From Terribacillus saccharophilus (GTDB lineage: Bacteria; Bacillota; Bacilli; Bacillales; Amphibacillaceae): 64,000 nt of DNA. How positions within the stretch are numbered: the first letter of the stretch is position 1; each line of letters opens with the position of its first letter. The notes beneath the pieces are model-generated. The model did no database searches, was not told the origin of the DNA, and saw nothing but the letters and a program-made list of their open reading frames with translations. The stretch lies in NCBI GenBank assembly GCA_900110015.1, contig FOCD01000006.1, positions 1 to 64,000 of the forward strand, given 5' to 3'. Position numbers and translations under genes: made by a program. Shown here in pieces: positions 23,850 through 32,813 of the stretch.

Positions 23850-25925
23850 CTATGGAGCTTGTACGAGCTCCCAAGTCACCGTCGTGCTATAGTTTCCAGG
23901 CTTCGCAGTTGTTGGATCGACTATGAATTCCAGTGACTTACTAGGGAATGTCAGTTGGTAAACTCCACGGCTACCGTTGCCCTGGACCAAGCTGACTTTT
24001 CCGTTATCAATGGTTTTCTTGCCCGTGAATCCTTTTTGAGGATTTGACCCACTGCCTTCCAACCTGCTTATTCCAGACAAAGCGTTCAGCTGTAAAGAGC
24101 CTCCTGGTAGCTTGTAAGAAGACCCTGCCATGGTTAACGGTGTTGCAGAAACATCTACTCGCCATTTGTTTGAACCGTTACTTCTCCAATCACTGACTGT
24201 AAAGGATGAAACGTCTGTCCCGGTTGACTGCGCTCTGTCCGTAATCGTGATTGGTGAACTTATGGAAGAGATATCGGGACTATCAAAGGAAATAGTCTTG
24301 TCTATATTTTTGACGGTGTAGGACTTACTGACCTGGTTCCCTGCATCGTCTTCAGCGACAAACGTATATGTGCCATTGTCCGTCACATTGTAAGTCGCCG
24401 TGTCTCCATTTACCCAGGAACCATTTGGTTTCTTGATACGCTTCATGCCGATATTGGCATCAGTTGCCTTCGCAGTCAACGTAACACTATCGTGTACGGT
24501 GCTCGTCGTATTCGCGCTTACGCTCAGTATTGGAGCTGTTTTATCTACCGTTACCACTGTTGTTCCACTTTGCTTAGATACATCGTTTATGGTGGAAGAT
24601 GCAGCCGGATTCTGAAGCTTCACTCCATTACCAACGGATGTGTTCACTTTCGTGTAAATCTTCAAGCTGTATGTTTCGCCCGTATAATCCATGACGTTGC
24701 TCAAGAGATTGTCACTTGCCTTAAAGGTGATTTCTCTTGTCGAGCTGTTATAAGCTAAAGTACCTGCATCCTTCACCACGTTTCCAGAAGCATCCACTAG
24801 TTCAGCTTTCGAGTATGATAAATTGGTTGGCAGTTTAGCAGCCAATGCCCAATTCGAATACTTATCCAGGACATCTTGACCGAGTGTATTGATTTCCTGA
24901 TTGACGTAGTAAATCAGATCCTGACCTGCCCCGATATATTTACTGTTGATGTCCTGTCCAGAACCGTTTCTTATAGACACTGTCGGTTCTAATGCCGTGA
25001 CATTGAATAAGACTCCGGTGGAGACATTCGTCCATCCCGTCCGATATCCCCCACCAAAGATGAATTTCTGGGTCGTCCCTTTTATCTGAAACGATACAGT
25101 ATTCTTGGTGAAAGTCTTTCCTCCAATAATATCCGTAAAGTCATTTGATATTCCTACATACGCTGGGCTTGTATAGCCCACGTTCGCTATCTTGGTCTGG
25201 TATTCTACATTAGTGTCAGACCTGACATAAGCATCTACGACACTTCCTGCTTTGGATGTGTCATAGTTCAGGTAGTTCACGAATTCAACCAGCCCTGTTG
25301 AAAGATTGTATCCATTCAGGGAGTTGAAGCTTAGAAAGGAGTTGCCATCCAAGGATACTGTCTTCCCACTGCTTGAATAGTAGAAAGTGTACTCCAATGT
25401 GCCATATTCTATATTGGCAAAATAAAAACCTGAAAAGGGATTTTCGCCAAAGTCGAGTAAGCTGATGCCGTTATCCGGAAAGGAACTTCTTCTTGCATAT
25501 TTCACATTTGAGATTGTTAACTTCACATCTATTGATTGACCATTATAAGTACCGACATTTTTATAGTTAACATCCACTCGATCTCCCAATTTCAAGTTAT
25601 CAATCGCCAGTGTCTTACTTCCATAGTCCCTCTGGAACGACGGATAGTTTTGCTTTTTATATCCATCTGCTGTAACATACCGTGCACCACCGGTGCTGTA
25701 GTATCCATTTGCCACTGTCTTTGTATACGTTGTTAATCTATTACTTGGGATATTCGTAGTGATGGAGAAGCCTTTTATATCGGCATTCTTAAACAACAAT
25801 AGACGATTGCCTTCGGTGAATTCTGTGTCATTATCACCCACCGTTCGGATTTCGGCATGTACTGGTGTGGTAAATTGCATCACCAAACAGATTAAGAGGA
25901 CGACCGACCATCCTATCTTTTTCAA
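23850..25925 (-). CDS. Large WxL-domain surface protein
   Basis: 691 residues: signal peptide (about 1-24), a long beta-rich ectodomain, an Ig-like repeat (about 465-545, with TDNGTYTFVAEDDAGN) and a C-terminal WxL domain. The two WxL signatures are KWRVDVSATPL near 585 and the final VTWELVQAP, with VDPTTAKPG between them. WxL domains bind peptidoglycan non-covalently. The size and repeated ectodomain suggest an adhesin, and its place in the transfer operon suggests a role in donor-recipient contact. It lies 22 nt from the WxLIP gene. Confidence 0.85.
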   Translation of the reverse strand: MKKIGWSVVLLICLVMQFTTPVHAEIRTVGDNDTEFTEGNRLLLFKNADIKGFSITTNIPSNRLTTYTKTVANGYYSTGGARYVTADGYKKQNYPSFQRDYGSKTLAIDNLKLGDRVDVNYKNVGTYNGQSIDVKLTISNVKYARRSSFPDNGISLLDFGENPFSGFYFANIEYGTLEYTFYYSSSGKTVSLDGNSFLSFNSLNGYNLSTGLVEFVNYLNYDTSKAGSVVDAYVRSDTNVEYQTKIANVGYTSPAYVGISNDFTDIIGGKTFTKNTVSFQIKGTTQKFIFGGGYRTGWTNVSTGVLFNVTALEPTVSIRNGSGQDINSKYIGAGQDLIYYVNQEINTLGQDVLDKYSNWALAAKLPTNLSYSKAELVDASGNVVKDAGTLAYNSSTREITFKASDNLLSNVMDYTGETYSLKIYTKVNTSVGNGVKLQNPAASSTINDVSKQSGTTVVTVDKTAPILSVSANTTSTVHDSVTLTAKATDANIGMKRIKKPNGSWVNGDTATYNVTDNGTYTFVAEDDAGNQVSKSYTVKNIDKTISFDSPDISSISSPITITDRAQSTGTDVSSFTVSDWRSNGSNKWRVDVSATPLTMAGSSYKLPGGSLQLNALSGISRLEGSGSNPQKGFTGKKTIDNGKVSLVQGNGSRGVYQLTFPSKSLEFIVDPTTAKPGNYSTTVTWELVQAP

Positions 25926-25961
25926 ATTGCCTCCCCCTTTCAGGTTTTTGTTTTACTAATA

Positions 25962-25991
25962 TGAAAGGGATAGTTTGGCACTATCCCTAAT
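25962..25991 (-). terminator. Terminator between the two WxL genes
   Basis: The minus strand folds AGGGATAGT with ACTATCCCT (loop GCCAA), followed by TTCATATT. It lies directly after the small WxL gene and probably raises that product above the following ones. Confidence 0.7.
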
Positions 25992-25994
25992 CAA

Positions 25995-26570
25995 TTAAGG
26001 CGCTTGTACAAGATTCCAAGTCAAAGTGGATTTGTAGTTAGCTCTTGTATCTATTAACTTCGCAGTGGTTGGATCTACGACAACGGACAAGGCATTTTGA
26101 GGGAACGTCATGTCGAATACGCCCATGCCTCCACCTGCATTCGCTTTAGCGTACGTTACAGCGCCATCATCAATCACCTTATTGGAAGTAGTCGTTTTAA
26201 CCGGAATTGCACCTTGTCCAACTCCCACTCGACTGATACTTGATAGTGGTGTAAGGCTTAAAGAGCCTTTTGGCAAGGTGTTCTTGCCATCGGTGAATGG
26301 CGTAGCCGAGACATCCAAACGCCATCCGGCCTGCGTTCCCCGTAAGTCTTTGACCGTGAATTTATTATTAAAGGAAGTATTGTATGTGACAGGTTGGTCT
26401 GTTAGCGTTACATTTCCGAAAGTCGCAATTTCAGAAGTTGCTAGAGAAAATTCTCCCCCTTGAATCTGGACAGTCACACCTTTCTTAGTTTCTGTGGCTG
26501 CAAATGCTCCTGTTCCGAATGAAAGACTTAATACACCTACCAAACAAAACGTTAAGAATCCTTTTTTCAT
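25995..26570 (-). CDS. Small WxL-domain secreted protein
   Basis: 191 residues from ATG 26570; AAAGGGGAAA lies upstream, and a longer frame from 26630 lacks such a site. Signal peptide 1-24 (GTGAFA-A), then a single WxL domain: AGWRLDVSATPF near 95-106, VDPTTAKLI, and the end LTWNLVQAP. It is nearly all WxL domain, so it probably coats the wall or pairs with the larger WxL protein, whose C-terminus it resembles closely. A hairpin terminator follows. Confidence 0.88.
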   Translation of the reverse strand: MKKGFLTFCLVGVLSLSFGTGAFAATETKKGVTVQIQGGEFSLATSEIATFGNVTLTDQPVTYNTSFNNKFTVKDLRGTQAGWRLDVSATPFTDGKNTLPKGSLSLTPLSSISRVGVGQGAIPVKTTTSNKVIDDGAVTYAKANAGGGMGVFDMTFPQNALSVVVDPTTAKLIDTRANYKSTLTWNLVQAP

Positions 26571-26653
26571 TTCGTTTCCCCTTTTCCTAAGATGGATGAT
26601 GATTTGTTGAAGCAAGTTTCGGTTAACCAACTCCTTTCAGTTGTGTGCTACTT

Positions 26654-27727
26654 TTATTTCGCTACACGACCAAAGCCTGCTAGGTGCTCTTTCCAGTATC
26701 CAGAACTCCAGGTATGGTATCCGACACCACTACTGCTTGCGTCATACATCCGATTTTCATCTACATAGATTCCAACGTGCGTAACAGAATTTGCCGGACG
26801 GTCTGGATTCGTTCCTTTGAAGAAGATTAAATCTCCCGGTTGTGGATCTGATATTGCGACGGCTGATTGGTGTTGCTCAGCAGCCGTCCTGGGCAACTTG
26901 TAACCTAAAAGACCGTATGCCCATTGGGTTAAACCACTACAATCAAAACCAACACCCGGTTTCGAACCTCCCCATACATACGCCCAGCCATTATATTTCT
27001 GTACTTCATTCATCAAGGATTGATAGTCTTGCATCCCTAAAGGAGAAGCATCTGCATTTCCGATGTCGCCACCAGCGCCATTCGGGGTAGAGAGATAGGA
27101 CTGAATCAAATTGACATAATACATATTGCCGTACTTATAACGCCAATTCCCATTGAAATCAGCGACGGGGTTACTGTAATCAACTTTCGTTCCCCCGGAT
27201 TGTTCTTGCGCGAAGCTGGATGCCAGCTCAAATGAATACTTCTTACCATTCTTTTCAACATAGTTGTTAAATCCACCGCCGTAGTTATAGGCTTGCACCG
27301 GAGTCCAGAAATCTAATCCCATCTTCCTGGCACTCTGAATTACTTCTGCGAAGTGACTGACACCTACCTCAATGGAATAGTTTGGATCTGTAATGGTACC
27401 TGGTGGTAAACCTAATGATTCAGAGCTTTGCATGACATCGAGGTCATCCCCACCAGTTTCCGTCATAATGATAGCTAGTATGACATCCACATATTCTGGT
27501 ATACCGAACTTCTCAGCCATTTCTTCTACAACAGGCCTATGAGCCAATGTAGCTTCATTCACTTTAGCCGTGCCGACTTCGACTTCGAAATCACTACCAG
27601 TCATCATGACTAGCCCCATGGTAGCAACCAAAAAAGATGCAACGACTCCAATAGCTATCTTCTTCTTATGTTTAGCAGCAAAATTACCAGCAGTAAGGAC
27701 AACCTTTGTTGTGGTAATGGCAGCCAT
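26654..27727 (-). CDS. VirB1-like bifunctional cell-wall hydrolase (CwlT type)
   Basis: 357 residues: one membrane helix (about 22-42), a lysozyme-like transglycosylase domain with the catalytic Glu in IIMTETGGDD near 93 and a YNYGGG segment, then an NlpC/P60 domain. NlpC/P60 catalytic residues are visible: Cys in GFDCSGLTQWAYG near 256-268, His in VTHVGIYVDE and a third polar site near the end. This is the CwlT/TcpG type, which opens peptidoglycan for the type IV channel. It overlaps the EssB-like gene by one base. Confidence 0.92.
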   Translation of the reverse strand: MAAITTTKVVLTAGNFAAKHKKKIAIGVVASFLVATMGLVMMTGSDFEVEVGTAKVNEATLAHRPVVEEMAEKFGIPEYVDVILAIIMTETGGDDLDVMQSSESLGLPPGTITDPNYSIEVGVSHFAEVIQSARKMGLDFWTPVQAYNYGGGFNNYVEKNGKKYSFELASSFAQEQSGGTKVDYSNPVADFNGNWRYKYGNMYYVNLIQSYLSTPNGAGGDIGNADASPLGMQDYQSLMNEVQKYNGWAYVWGGSKPGVGFDCSGLTQWAYGLLGYKLPRTAAEQHQSAVAISDPQPGDLIFFKGTNPDRPANSVTHVGIYVDENRMYDASSSGVGYHTWSSGYWKEHLAGFGRVAK

Positions 27728-29139
27728 TATGCATCCATCCCCAATTTCTCATCCAATTTAATGAGTTTCTTTTGGGTCTCAACAAGGTTATCTTCCAGCT
27801 CTTCAATCTCTTTTTCTCGTTCTTTTAACTGTTCTTCTGTTTCATCTAATGGATCTTCATCTTTTAGGGCTGCAATCTGGTCATTTAAATCTATTACGTT
27901 CATTTCCAAATCGGCTTTATCCAGGTATTGAGATACTTCTTCTTTTTCTGCTTTACTCAGACTATAAGTTTCAGAGGGGTCTTCCTTTAGACTTGTCAGC
28001 ACACCTTGTGCGTAGTCAAAGTTCTCATGTTTAATAAAAGCTAAAGCCAAGCGCTTAAGAGTGTCCTTGTCTTCAATCAAGGACGCTTTGCCATTCAAAT
28101 CATCGGCATCGTATAGAACAATCTCTTTCTCATAGTCTAAGAATGTTGACTTAGATTTCAGTTCTAATAGCTTGTCGGTCTGGTCTACTTTATAGAGATA
28201 CGAAACGACCTTTTTCTCCGAATCCTTATCATAGGCAATGGCTTCATCGAACTTCCCAGCTTCTATCAGCATGTCAGAAACTTTGTCTGGATCTTCTCCC
28301 TTTTCCTCCATAAGATCCGTCGCTTTTTCCGTGTCGCCACCAGATACAGCAATTGTCAGTTCATTATCCAGTTCGGCAGCAGCCAATTGGTCTTCATAAT
28401 CGGCAGCGATGTTCTTCTCATTCTGTTTCACTGCCCCAGCAAACAAGAGACCTACAATCAATACACCAAAAACCCATGTGTAGATTTTTCGCTTGAATCC
28501 CTTTTTCTTGCTTACTTCTTGGAACTGCACTTTTTCGTAAAAACTGTTTTGTTCTTGTTCTAATTCTTTATCAACCAGCGTTCGGAGTTGCGCCAAATCA
28601 GTGGCAGCATTCACCCCAAACAGAAATTCACTCTTTTCCTTCAACAGAAGCTTGTCCTTATTGACGATAAAGCGTTTATAGCTGTATTTGTCACTAAAGA
28701 ACCCCATGATAAATAGCTTGTATTGATCTAGTGTGCTTAACCCCCTATGGAAGGGAAGAAAGCCATTGGAACGGTATAGCATCTTAATATCGTTGAAGTC
28801 TTTGAAAAAGATGTTGTTCAAATCGAGATAACTCATGCCGTCTGCTTCCAATAATGGGTCAGCATCCAGAAGGTTCTTGATTAACTGTAACTTGATGACC
28901 GGAACGTATTTCTTCGCCTTCTCTAACGGCTCGTATCCTTCCGGTACTTCGTACACCAAGAACACCTTTCCATGCTGTCGACTGATACTTTCGACATCAA
29001 AAAAACCTGGCAGGGTTTCCTCCAGGTCTTCAATATCCTCTAGTGAGCGTACATTAGTGAATTTTTCATCTATCTCTAACTTGTATTCCCTTTTATTGAT
29101 ATACAAGGTGAGGTTGTCCATCATCGTGATTTTCTTCAT
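27727..29139 (-). CDS. EssB/YukC-like bitopic protein
   Basis: 470 residues. A cytosolic domain (1-220) resembles the pseudokinase of type VII secretion proteins EssB/YukC: GFFDVESISRQHGKVFLVYE, VPEGYEPLEKAK and the later FLPFHRGLS align by order and spacing. One membrane helix follows (YTWVFGVLIVGLLFAGAV, about 225-242), then a helical repeat-like outer region and a coiled-coil end. EssB is normally a core part of the T7SS; here the gene sits between virB4 and a VirB1-like hydrolase with no other T7SS gene. It may be a structural transfer component. Similarity was judged by eye. Confidence 0.6.
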   Translation of the reverse strand: MKKITMMDNLTLYINKREYKLEIDEKFTNVRSLEDIEDLEETLPGFFDVESISRQHGKVFLVYEVPEGYEPLEKAKKYVPVIKLQLIKNLLDADPLLEADGMSYLDLNNIFFKDFNDIKMLYRSNGFLPFHRGLSTLDQYKLFIMGFFSDKYSYKRFIVNKDKLLLKEKSEFLFGVNAATDLAQLRTLVDKELEQEQNSFYEKVQFQEVSKKKGFKRKIYTWVFGVLIVGLLFAGAVKQNEKNIAADYEDQLAAAELDNELTIAVSGGDTEKATDLMEEKGEDPDKVSDMLIEAGKFDEAIAYDKDSEKKVVSYLYKVDQTDKLLELKSKSTFLDYEKEIVLYDADDLNGKASLIEDKDTLKRLALAFIKHENFDYAQGVLTSLKEDPSETYSLSKAEKEEVSQYLDKADLEMNVIDLNDQIAALKDEDPLDETEEQLKEREKEIEELEDNLVETQKKLIKLDEKLGMDA

Positions 29140-29140
29140 A

Positions 29141-31123
29141 TCAGAATCCCTCGACTTTGTTCAATTCGTTCGTTATCTGACTAATTTCGTTTTGGGAAAG
29201 GAGCACTTTCTCCGACCAGTCTGGTAATTCCGAAGCTTTCAAACCCGTTTTCTCTTCATACACTTTCGGATTCAGTAGACGGTACTCTTCCAATGTAAGA
29301 TTTACCTTTAATAAAGCACGCTGTGCTCCATAGATGATAAGCGCTTCCCCTTGCTTCTTCGCTTGCAGGAAGTGAATTTCCTTATCGGACAATGGAATCT
29401 TCAGTCTCTCAATAATCTGATTCACCTCTCGTGGGTCGAATCCAAATAACAGTTTCGTGTAACTGTTACCGACAATCGCTTCCCCCATGCCATTCGGTGC
29501 GTTCAACAAGTCTTGTACCTGTTGTGTTGTAACAGTTGCGCCAGCGTTGTATTTCCGGAATCGTTTGTACGCTTGGAAGAAGAAGTCGGCACTTTCCTCA
29601 TTCTTTAGTAAGAAGTGGAACTCATCACAAAATAGCTCGTCTGATTGGTTCGGGTTACTGGTGAACAGTTCCCACAGATAGCTAAATGTATTGAGATAAG
29701 CAGCCGTCTGCATATCCTTTTCAGTTTGAAGTGGTTTCAGATTAAAGGAAATGATTTTGGCACTCATATCTACGTTTGTATGTCCATTGAATAACGTACT
29801 TGAACCGGACACCATGTCTTCCAGGATGAAGCAATAACGCTCGATAAGCTCGAACTTCTGTAGGTCTATTTCCTTCAATTCCTTCAGTGCCTGAAGAAGG
29901 TCGCTAAGTATCGGCCAGTCTTCGTGAAGCATCCCATCCAAGTCTTTCTTCTCCCTGAACTTGCCGTATAACTGCATCGACACGTTGGATATGATGGATA
30001 ATTGCACCTGATCCATATCCGGCATGTTGACCTTATGGAATCCTTTCAACCGATTGACCTTCTGACGAATCAAATTATCTACGTCAGTATCACTAAGCAC
30101 TCTACTCCCTACAAGAACATCATCGTCGTCAGAATCTAATGCTTGGGATAAAATTTCGAATGGATTCATCCGAGTAGGGCTAGCGCTGGATAAATCTATT
30201 ACTGTTCCCCCGAACCTTTTCACGTCTTTGGAATACTCATCTTCTGGGTCAATGATATAGATGTTGTCTATGCCTTCTGCAATTTTCTTGTAGATATTGC
30301 TCTTCTGATAGGTTGATTTTCCTCCACCAGACGTACCCAGTACAATTTTGTTCCGATTCAAGGTTCTTCCCTTATCCCGATAATCAATTGCGATATACGA
30401 GTTTGTTTCCTTGTTCATCCCCTCGATGGTAGCTGTCGGGGTAAGGTCACAGATTTCGTTATCATCAAAGGGAAAGAAGGAGCTCGCACTGACGGTATTT
30501 GTCATCGCATACGTATATTCCGGCAGTTTGTTTATGCCTAACGGGAAAGACGAGAAATAAGCATCGTCATTCCTTCTGTAAGGCGATATACCCTTCAAAT
30601 TAATCTTAATCAGAACACGATTCAGGCTTTCTTCCAAAGAGCGTAATTCAGCTTCAGAATGGGCTTGTAAGAGTACATATGTATAAAGGTATATAAAGGC
30701 ACTCTTCTCATCTAAAGACTGTTCTAACTGCTTCTTAGCCGTCTTCAGTTCCCTCTTTATTTGTTCTCTCCGGTAGTGATCCAGTGTCTTCAGCAATTCG
30801 GCTTCTTTATTCTTTACCGTATCGCTGTAGTGTTTATTCAATACTTCACCATTGGCTGGCTCCAGGTGTTGTGAAATAGTGATATTTCCCTTCAATCGTT
30901 TCAGAGGGGAAAGCCAATTCCCTGTAGGTTCTGAAGGATAGCTAAGAATGACGTATGGTTTGATGTAGTTCCCACTGGCAGCGATATACTCTCGATTAAG
31001 TTCAAAGACAAAAGGATATCGGCTTTCGATAACGTCCCTGTCAATCAACCCTGCGATTTCATTGACTTCTTTCACCTTCGGGTCTTCTGATTTTTTTCCT
31101 AACAGTGCAGACAATAAATTCAT
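29141..31123 (-). CDS. virB4: VirB4-family transfer ATPase
   Basis: 660 residues. An N-terminal domain of about 240 residues precedes Walker A LGTSGGGKSTYQK near 262-274. Walker B is in DELFCDEFHFLL near 495-506, followed by RKYNAGATVTTQQVQDLL, the usual VirB4 motif. It energises assembly of, and transport through, the type IV channel and is the most conserved member of the machine. ATG 31123 has GGAAGG upstream. A TrsD-like gene, resembling a VirB4-type N-terminal domain partner, lies before it. Confidence 0.95.
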   Translation of the reverse strand: MNLLSALLGKKSEDPKVKEVNEIAGLIDRDVIESRYPFVFELNREYIAASGNYIKPYVILSYPSEPTGNWLSPLKRLKGNITISQHLEPANGEVLNKHYSDTVKNKEAELLKTLDHYRREQIKRELKTAKKQLEQSLDEKSAFIYLYTYVLLQAHSEAELRSLEESLNRVLIKINLKGISPYRRNDDAYFSSFPLGINKLPEYTYAMTNTVSASSFFPFDDNEICDLTPTATIEGMNKETNSYIAIDYRDKGRTLNRNKIVLGTSGGGKSTYQKSNIYKKIAEGIDNIYIIDPEDEYSKDVKRFGGTVIDLSSASPTRMNPFEILSQALDSDDDDVLVGSRVLSDTDVDNLIRQKVNRLKGFHKVNMPDMDQVQLSIISNVSMQLYGKFREKKDLDGMLHEDWPILSDLLQALKELKEIDLQKFELIERYCFILEDMVSGSSTLFNGHTNVDMSAKIISFNLKPLQTEKDMQTAAYLNTFSYLWELFTSNPNQSDELFCDEFHFLLKNEESADFFFQAYKRFRKYNAGATVTTQQVQDLLNAPNGMGEAIVGNSYTKLLFGFDPREVNQIIERLKIPLSDKEIHFLQAKKQGEALIIYGAQRALLKVNLTLEEYRLLNPKVYEEKTGLKASELPDWSEKVLLSQNEISQITNELNKVEGF

Positions 31124-31139
31124 GTTGTTTACCTTCCTT

Positions 31140-31229
31140 TCATACTAGTCCACTATCTTTAAGCAGTATTTCAAGTTCTTCCTGTGTAACAGGCTTGTAG
31201 TTGTTTTCGTTATTTTCATGTGTTGCCAC
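31140..31229 (-). CDS. Short ORF between trsD-like gene and virB4 (29 aa)
   Basis: GTG 31229 to TGA 31140 encodes an acidic peptide (MATHENNENNYKPVTQEELE, then ILLKDSGLV). GGAG lies 8 nt before the GTG. It fills the gap between two operon genes and may be a real microprotein or a translational coupler; nothing more can be said. Confidence 0.45.
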   Translation of the reverse strand: MATHENNENNYKPVTQEELEILLKDSGLV

Positions 31230-31242
31230 CCTAACCACTCCC

Positions 31243-31839
31243 TTAATGATTGTGATAGATAGAAGTTTTATAATCTAAGAACTGATGCAAAACGGACAAT
31301 GCTTCATTCGCACTAAGAACTTCTTGCTGGCTATCATAGGCATTCAATACTTGGTGAATGGCTCGCATTATCTCTTCTGTTTTCTCCGTCAATTTGTGTT
31401 CAGCTTCTTGTAGGTATTCCTGGGTTGGCTTCTTCAGCTTCTCCTTTAGGACGATAAAATGTGCTTTTACAGCCATACTCAAATCCGTCTCTGTCTTTTG
31501 ATACTCGTAGAGGTAACTGGCTCGTAACTGTCTTACATGCTCGTTTTCGTCTGGATTATTTGCCGACTTGATATGCTGCCACTTCCACCTTCCCAAGTAA
31601 TCTCCCATCTTAATTGGAATCGTCATAGATACCGTCTGTGGGTGATAGTGAATATTTTGAGCCAAAAATGCTCCATATTCATCAAAGATAGAATTCTGTT
31701 CGTAAAGTGACAGTAAATCAAAGTTCACGCCCTTTACTTTTATCAAGGTGACCAGAGCATGTTCCTTTAGATAAACAAAGTCCGAATATACGCCCTCAAT
31801 CGGGCTGATATCATTGAAGGAAATTTCTTTTTCGCTCAA
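31243..31839 (-). CDS. TrsD-like transfer protein
   Basis: About 198 residues. TTG 31839 is preferred because AGGAG lies 8 nt upstream; a GTG at 31848 overlaps the ribosome site. It has no membrane segment. The order of a short N-terminal beta region (IEGVYSDFVYLKEHALVTLI), a central segment and a helical end, together with its place between the PrgI-like gene and virB4, fits TrsD of staphylococcal plasmids, which resembles the N-terminal domain of VirB4. Probably a cytosolic cofactor of the ATPase. Confidence 0.6.
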   Translation of the reverse strand: MSEKEISFNDISPIEGVYSDFVYLKEHALVTLIKVKGVNFDLLSLYEQNSIFDEYGAFLAQNIHYHPQTVSMTIPIKMGDYLGRWKWQHIKSANNPDENEHVRQLRASYLYEYQKTETDLSMAVKAHFIVLKEKLKKPTQEYLQEAEHKLTEKTEEIMRAIHQVLNAYDSQQEVLSANEALSVLHQFLDYKTSIYHNH

Positions 31840-31857
31840 CTCATTCACTCCTAATTA

Positions 31858-32250
31858 CTATTTGATTAATGATCTGTCTTTTGGTCTCACAAAGTACATT
31901 TTCTTTTTCTTCCGGAAATCCAAGATTTCTTTGATAAAGTCCTTCGCCCGAAGGTTTTCCCGGAACTTAACGGGTCTGTAGTTCACATAAAACACTGGAA
32001 TGACAAGGATGAATACAATCAGAAACGATTTTATAAACCAAAAGAACGTTGAACTGTACGGAGGGATAAAGGCAATGCCACCCGAAAGTAAAAGGGATGG
32101 AAGAACAAACAGAGCCAGTTCTTTAAAGGTCATGTTCATAAAGATTTTGTATTGGTTATCAACGTTTTTTGGAAAGAACCATTTCCGACCTTTTCTAGTA
32201 TCTGAGACAATCAATTCCAGTAATGCTTGTTTGATTTGATCCTGATCCAT
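31858..32250 (-). CDS. VirB3/PrgI-like membrane protein (TrsC type)
   Basis: 130 residues with two adjacent membrane helices (about 46-64 and 68-86) followed by YVNYRPVKFRENLRAKDFI and a basic end. PrgI/TrsC proteins have this hairpin and precede the VirB4 genes in Gram-positive type IV systems. They act as VirB3 equivalents that tie the ATPase to the channel. AAAGGAG precedes ATG 32250. Confidence 0.75.
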   Translation of the reverse strand: MDQDQIKQALLELIVSDTRKGRKWFFPKNVDNQYKIFMNMTFKELALFVLPSLLLSGGIAFIPPYSSTFFWFIKSFLIVFILVIPVFYVNYRPVKFRENLRAKDFIKEILDFRKKKKMYFVRPKDRSLIK

Positions 32251-32269
32251 TGTTCATGCTCCTTTCTAA

Positions 32270-32306
32270 TAGAAAAAAGAGAAAGCAATGAAGCTTTCTC
32301 TTTAGT
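32270..32306 (-). terminator. Terminator after the VirB2-like gene
   Basis: The minus strand folds AAAGAGAAAGC with GCTTTCTCTTTTTT around TTCATT, directly after the 32313 stop. It gives a stop point after a likely abundant structural protein. Confidence 0.8.
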
Positions 32307-32312
32307 GACTAA

Positions 32313-32759
32313 TTATTTGAATAGACCGTAGATCCAAGGAAGAAGCCAAATAACAGCAGCTGCTGCACCTACTGCCAATAAAACGCCACCCAAGCTCTTC
32401 CACATTTCATTTTTTACATGTGGGTCATCAATGCCAGGAAGGTGCTTAATGATGATTTTTAATGCAGCCACGATACCAACCACAACCACAATCCCTGTAA
32501 GAACAGTCTGAATTGATTTGACTCCAGTATTAATTCTCTTTGTAATATTTGCATCAGACTCTGCAAAGGAGATATCAGGAACAATTAAGAATAAACCAGC
32601 TGTGAATGCTAACATACCAGCCGTTTTCAGATAAGGCATGAATTTCTTGAATCTTGTAAGATTCATTTTGTTAAACTTCTCAATTAGTGGATTGAGCATT
32701 GCCACAATTAAGGCGAAAGCCTTGATAACTTGCATTTCAAATTTATTTACTAATAACAT
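32313..32759 (-). CDS. VirB2-like/TrsB-type small membrane protein
   Basis: 148 residues from ATG 32759; AAAGGGGAAG lies upstream. An in-frame start at 32786 has no site. It has an N-terminal hydrophobic region, a signal-like segment ending SFAESD near 65, and two membrane helices (about 82-105 and 122-142) separated by HLPGIDDPHVKNEMW. This is the TrcC/CagC/VirB2 layout of a secreted membrane pilin or channel subunit. It is followed by a terminator, consistent with high relative expression. Confidence 0.65.
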   Translation of the reverse strand: MLLVNKFEMQVIKAFALIVAMLNPLIEKFNKMNLTRFKKFMPYLKTAGMLAFTAGLFLIVPDISFAESDANITKRINTGVKSIQTVLTGIVVVVGIVAALKIIIKHLPGIDDPHVKNEMWKSLGGVLLAVGAAAAVIWLLPWIYGLFK

Positions 32760-32813
32760 CGTTTCTTCCCCTTTAAAAACAAACACCTCTGGGAGTGCTT
32801 GCTTCCTCTTTTT

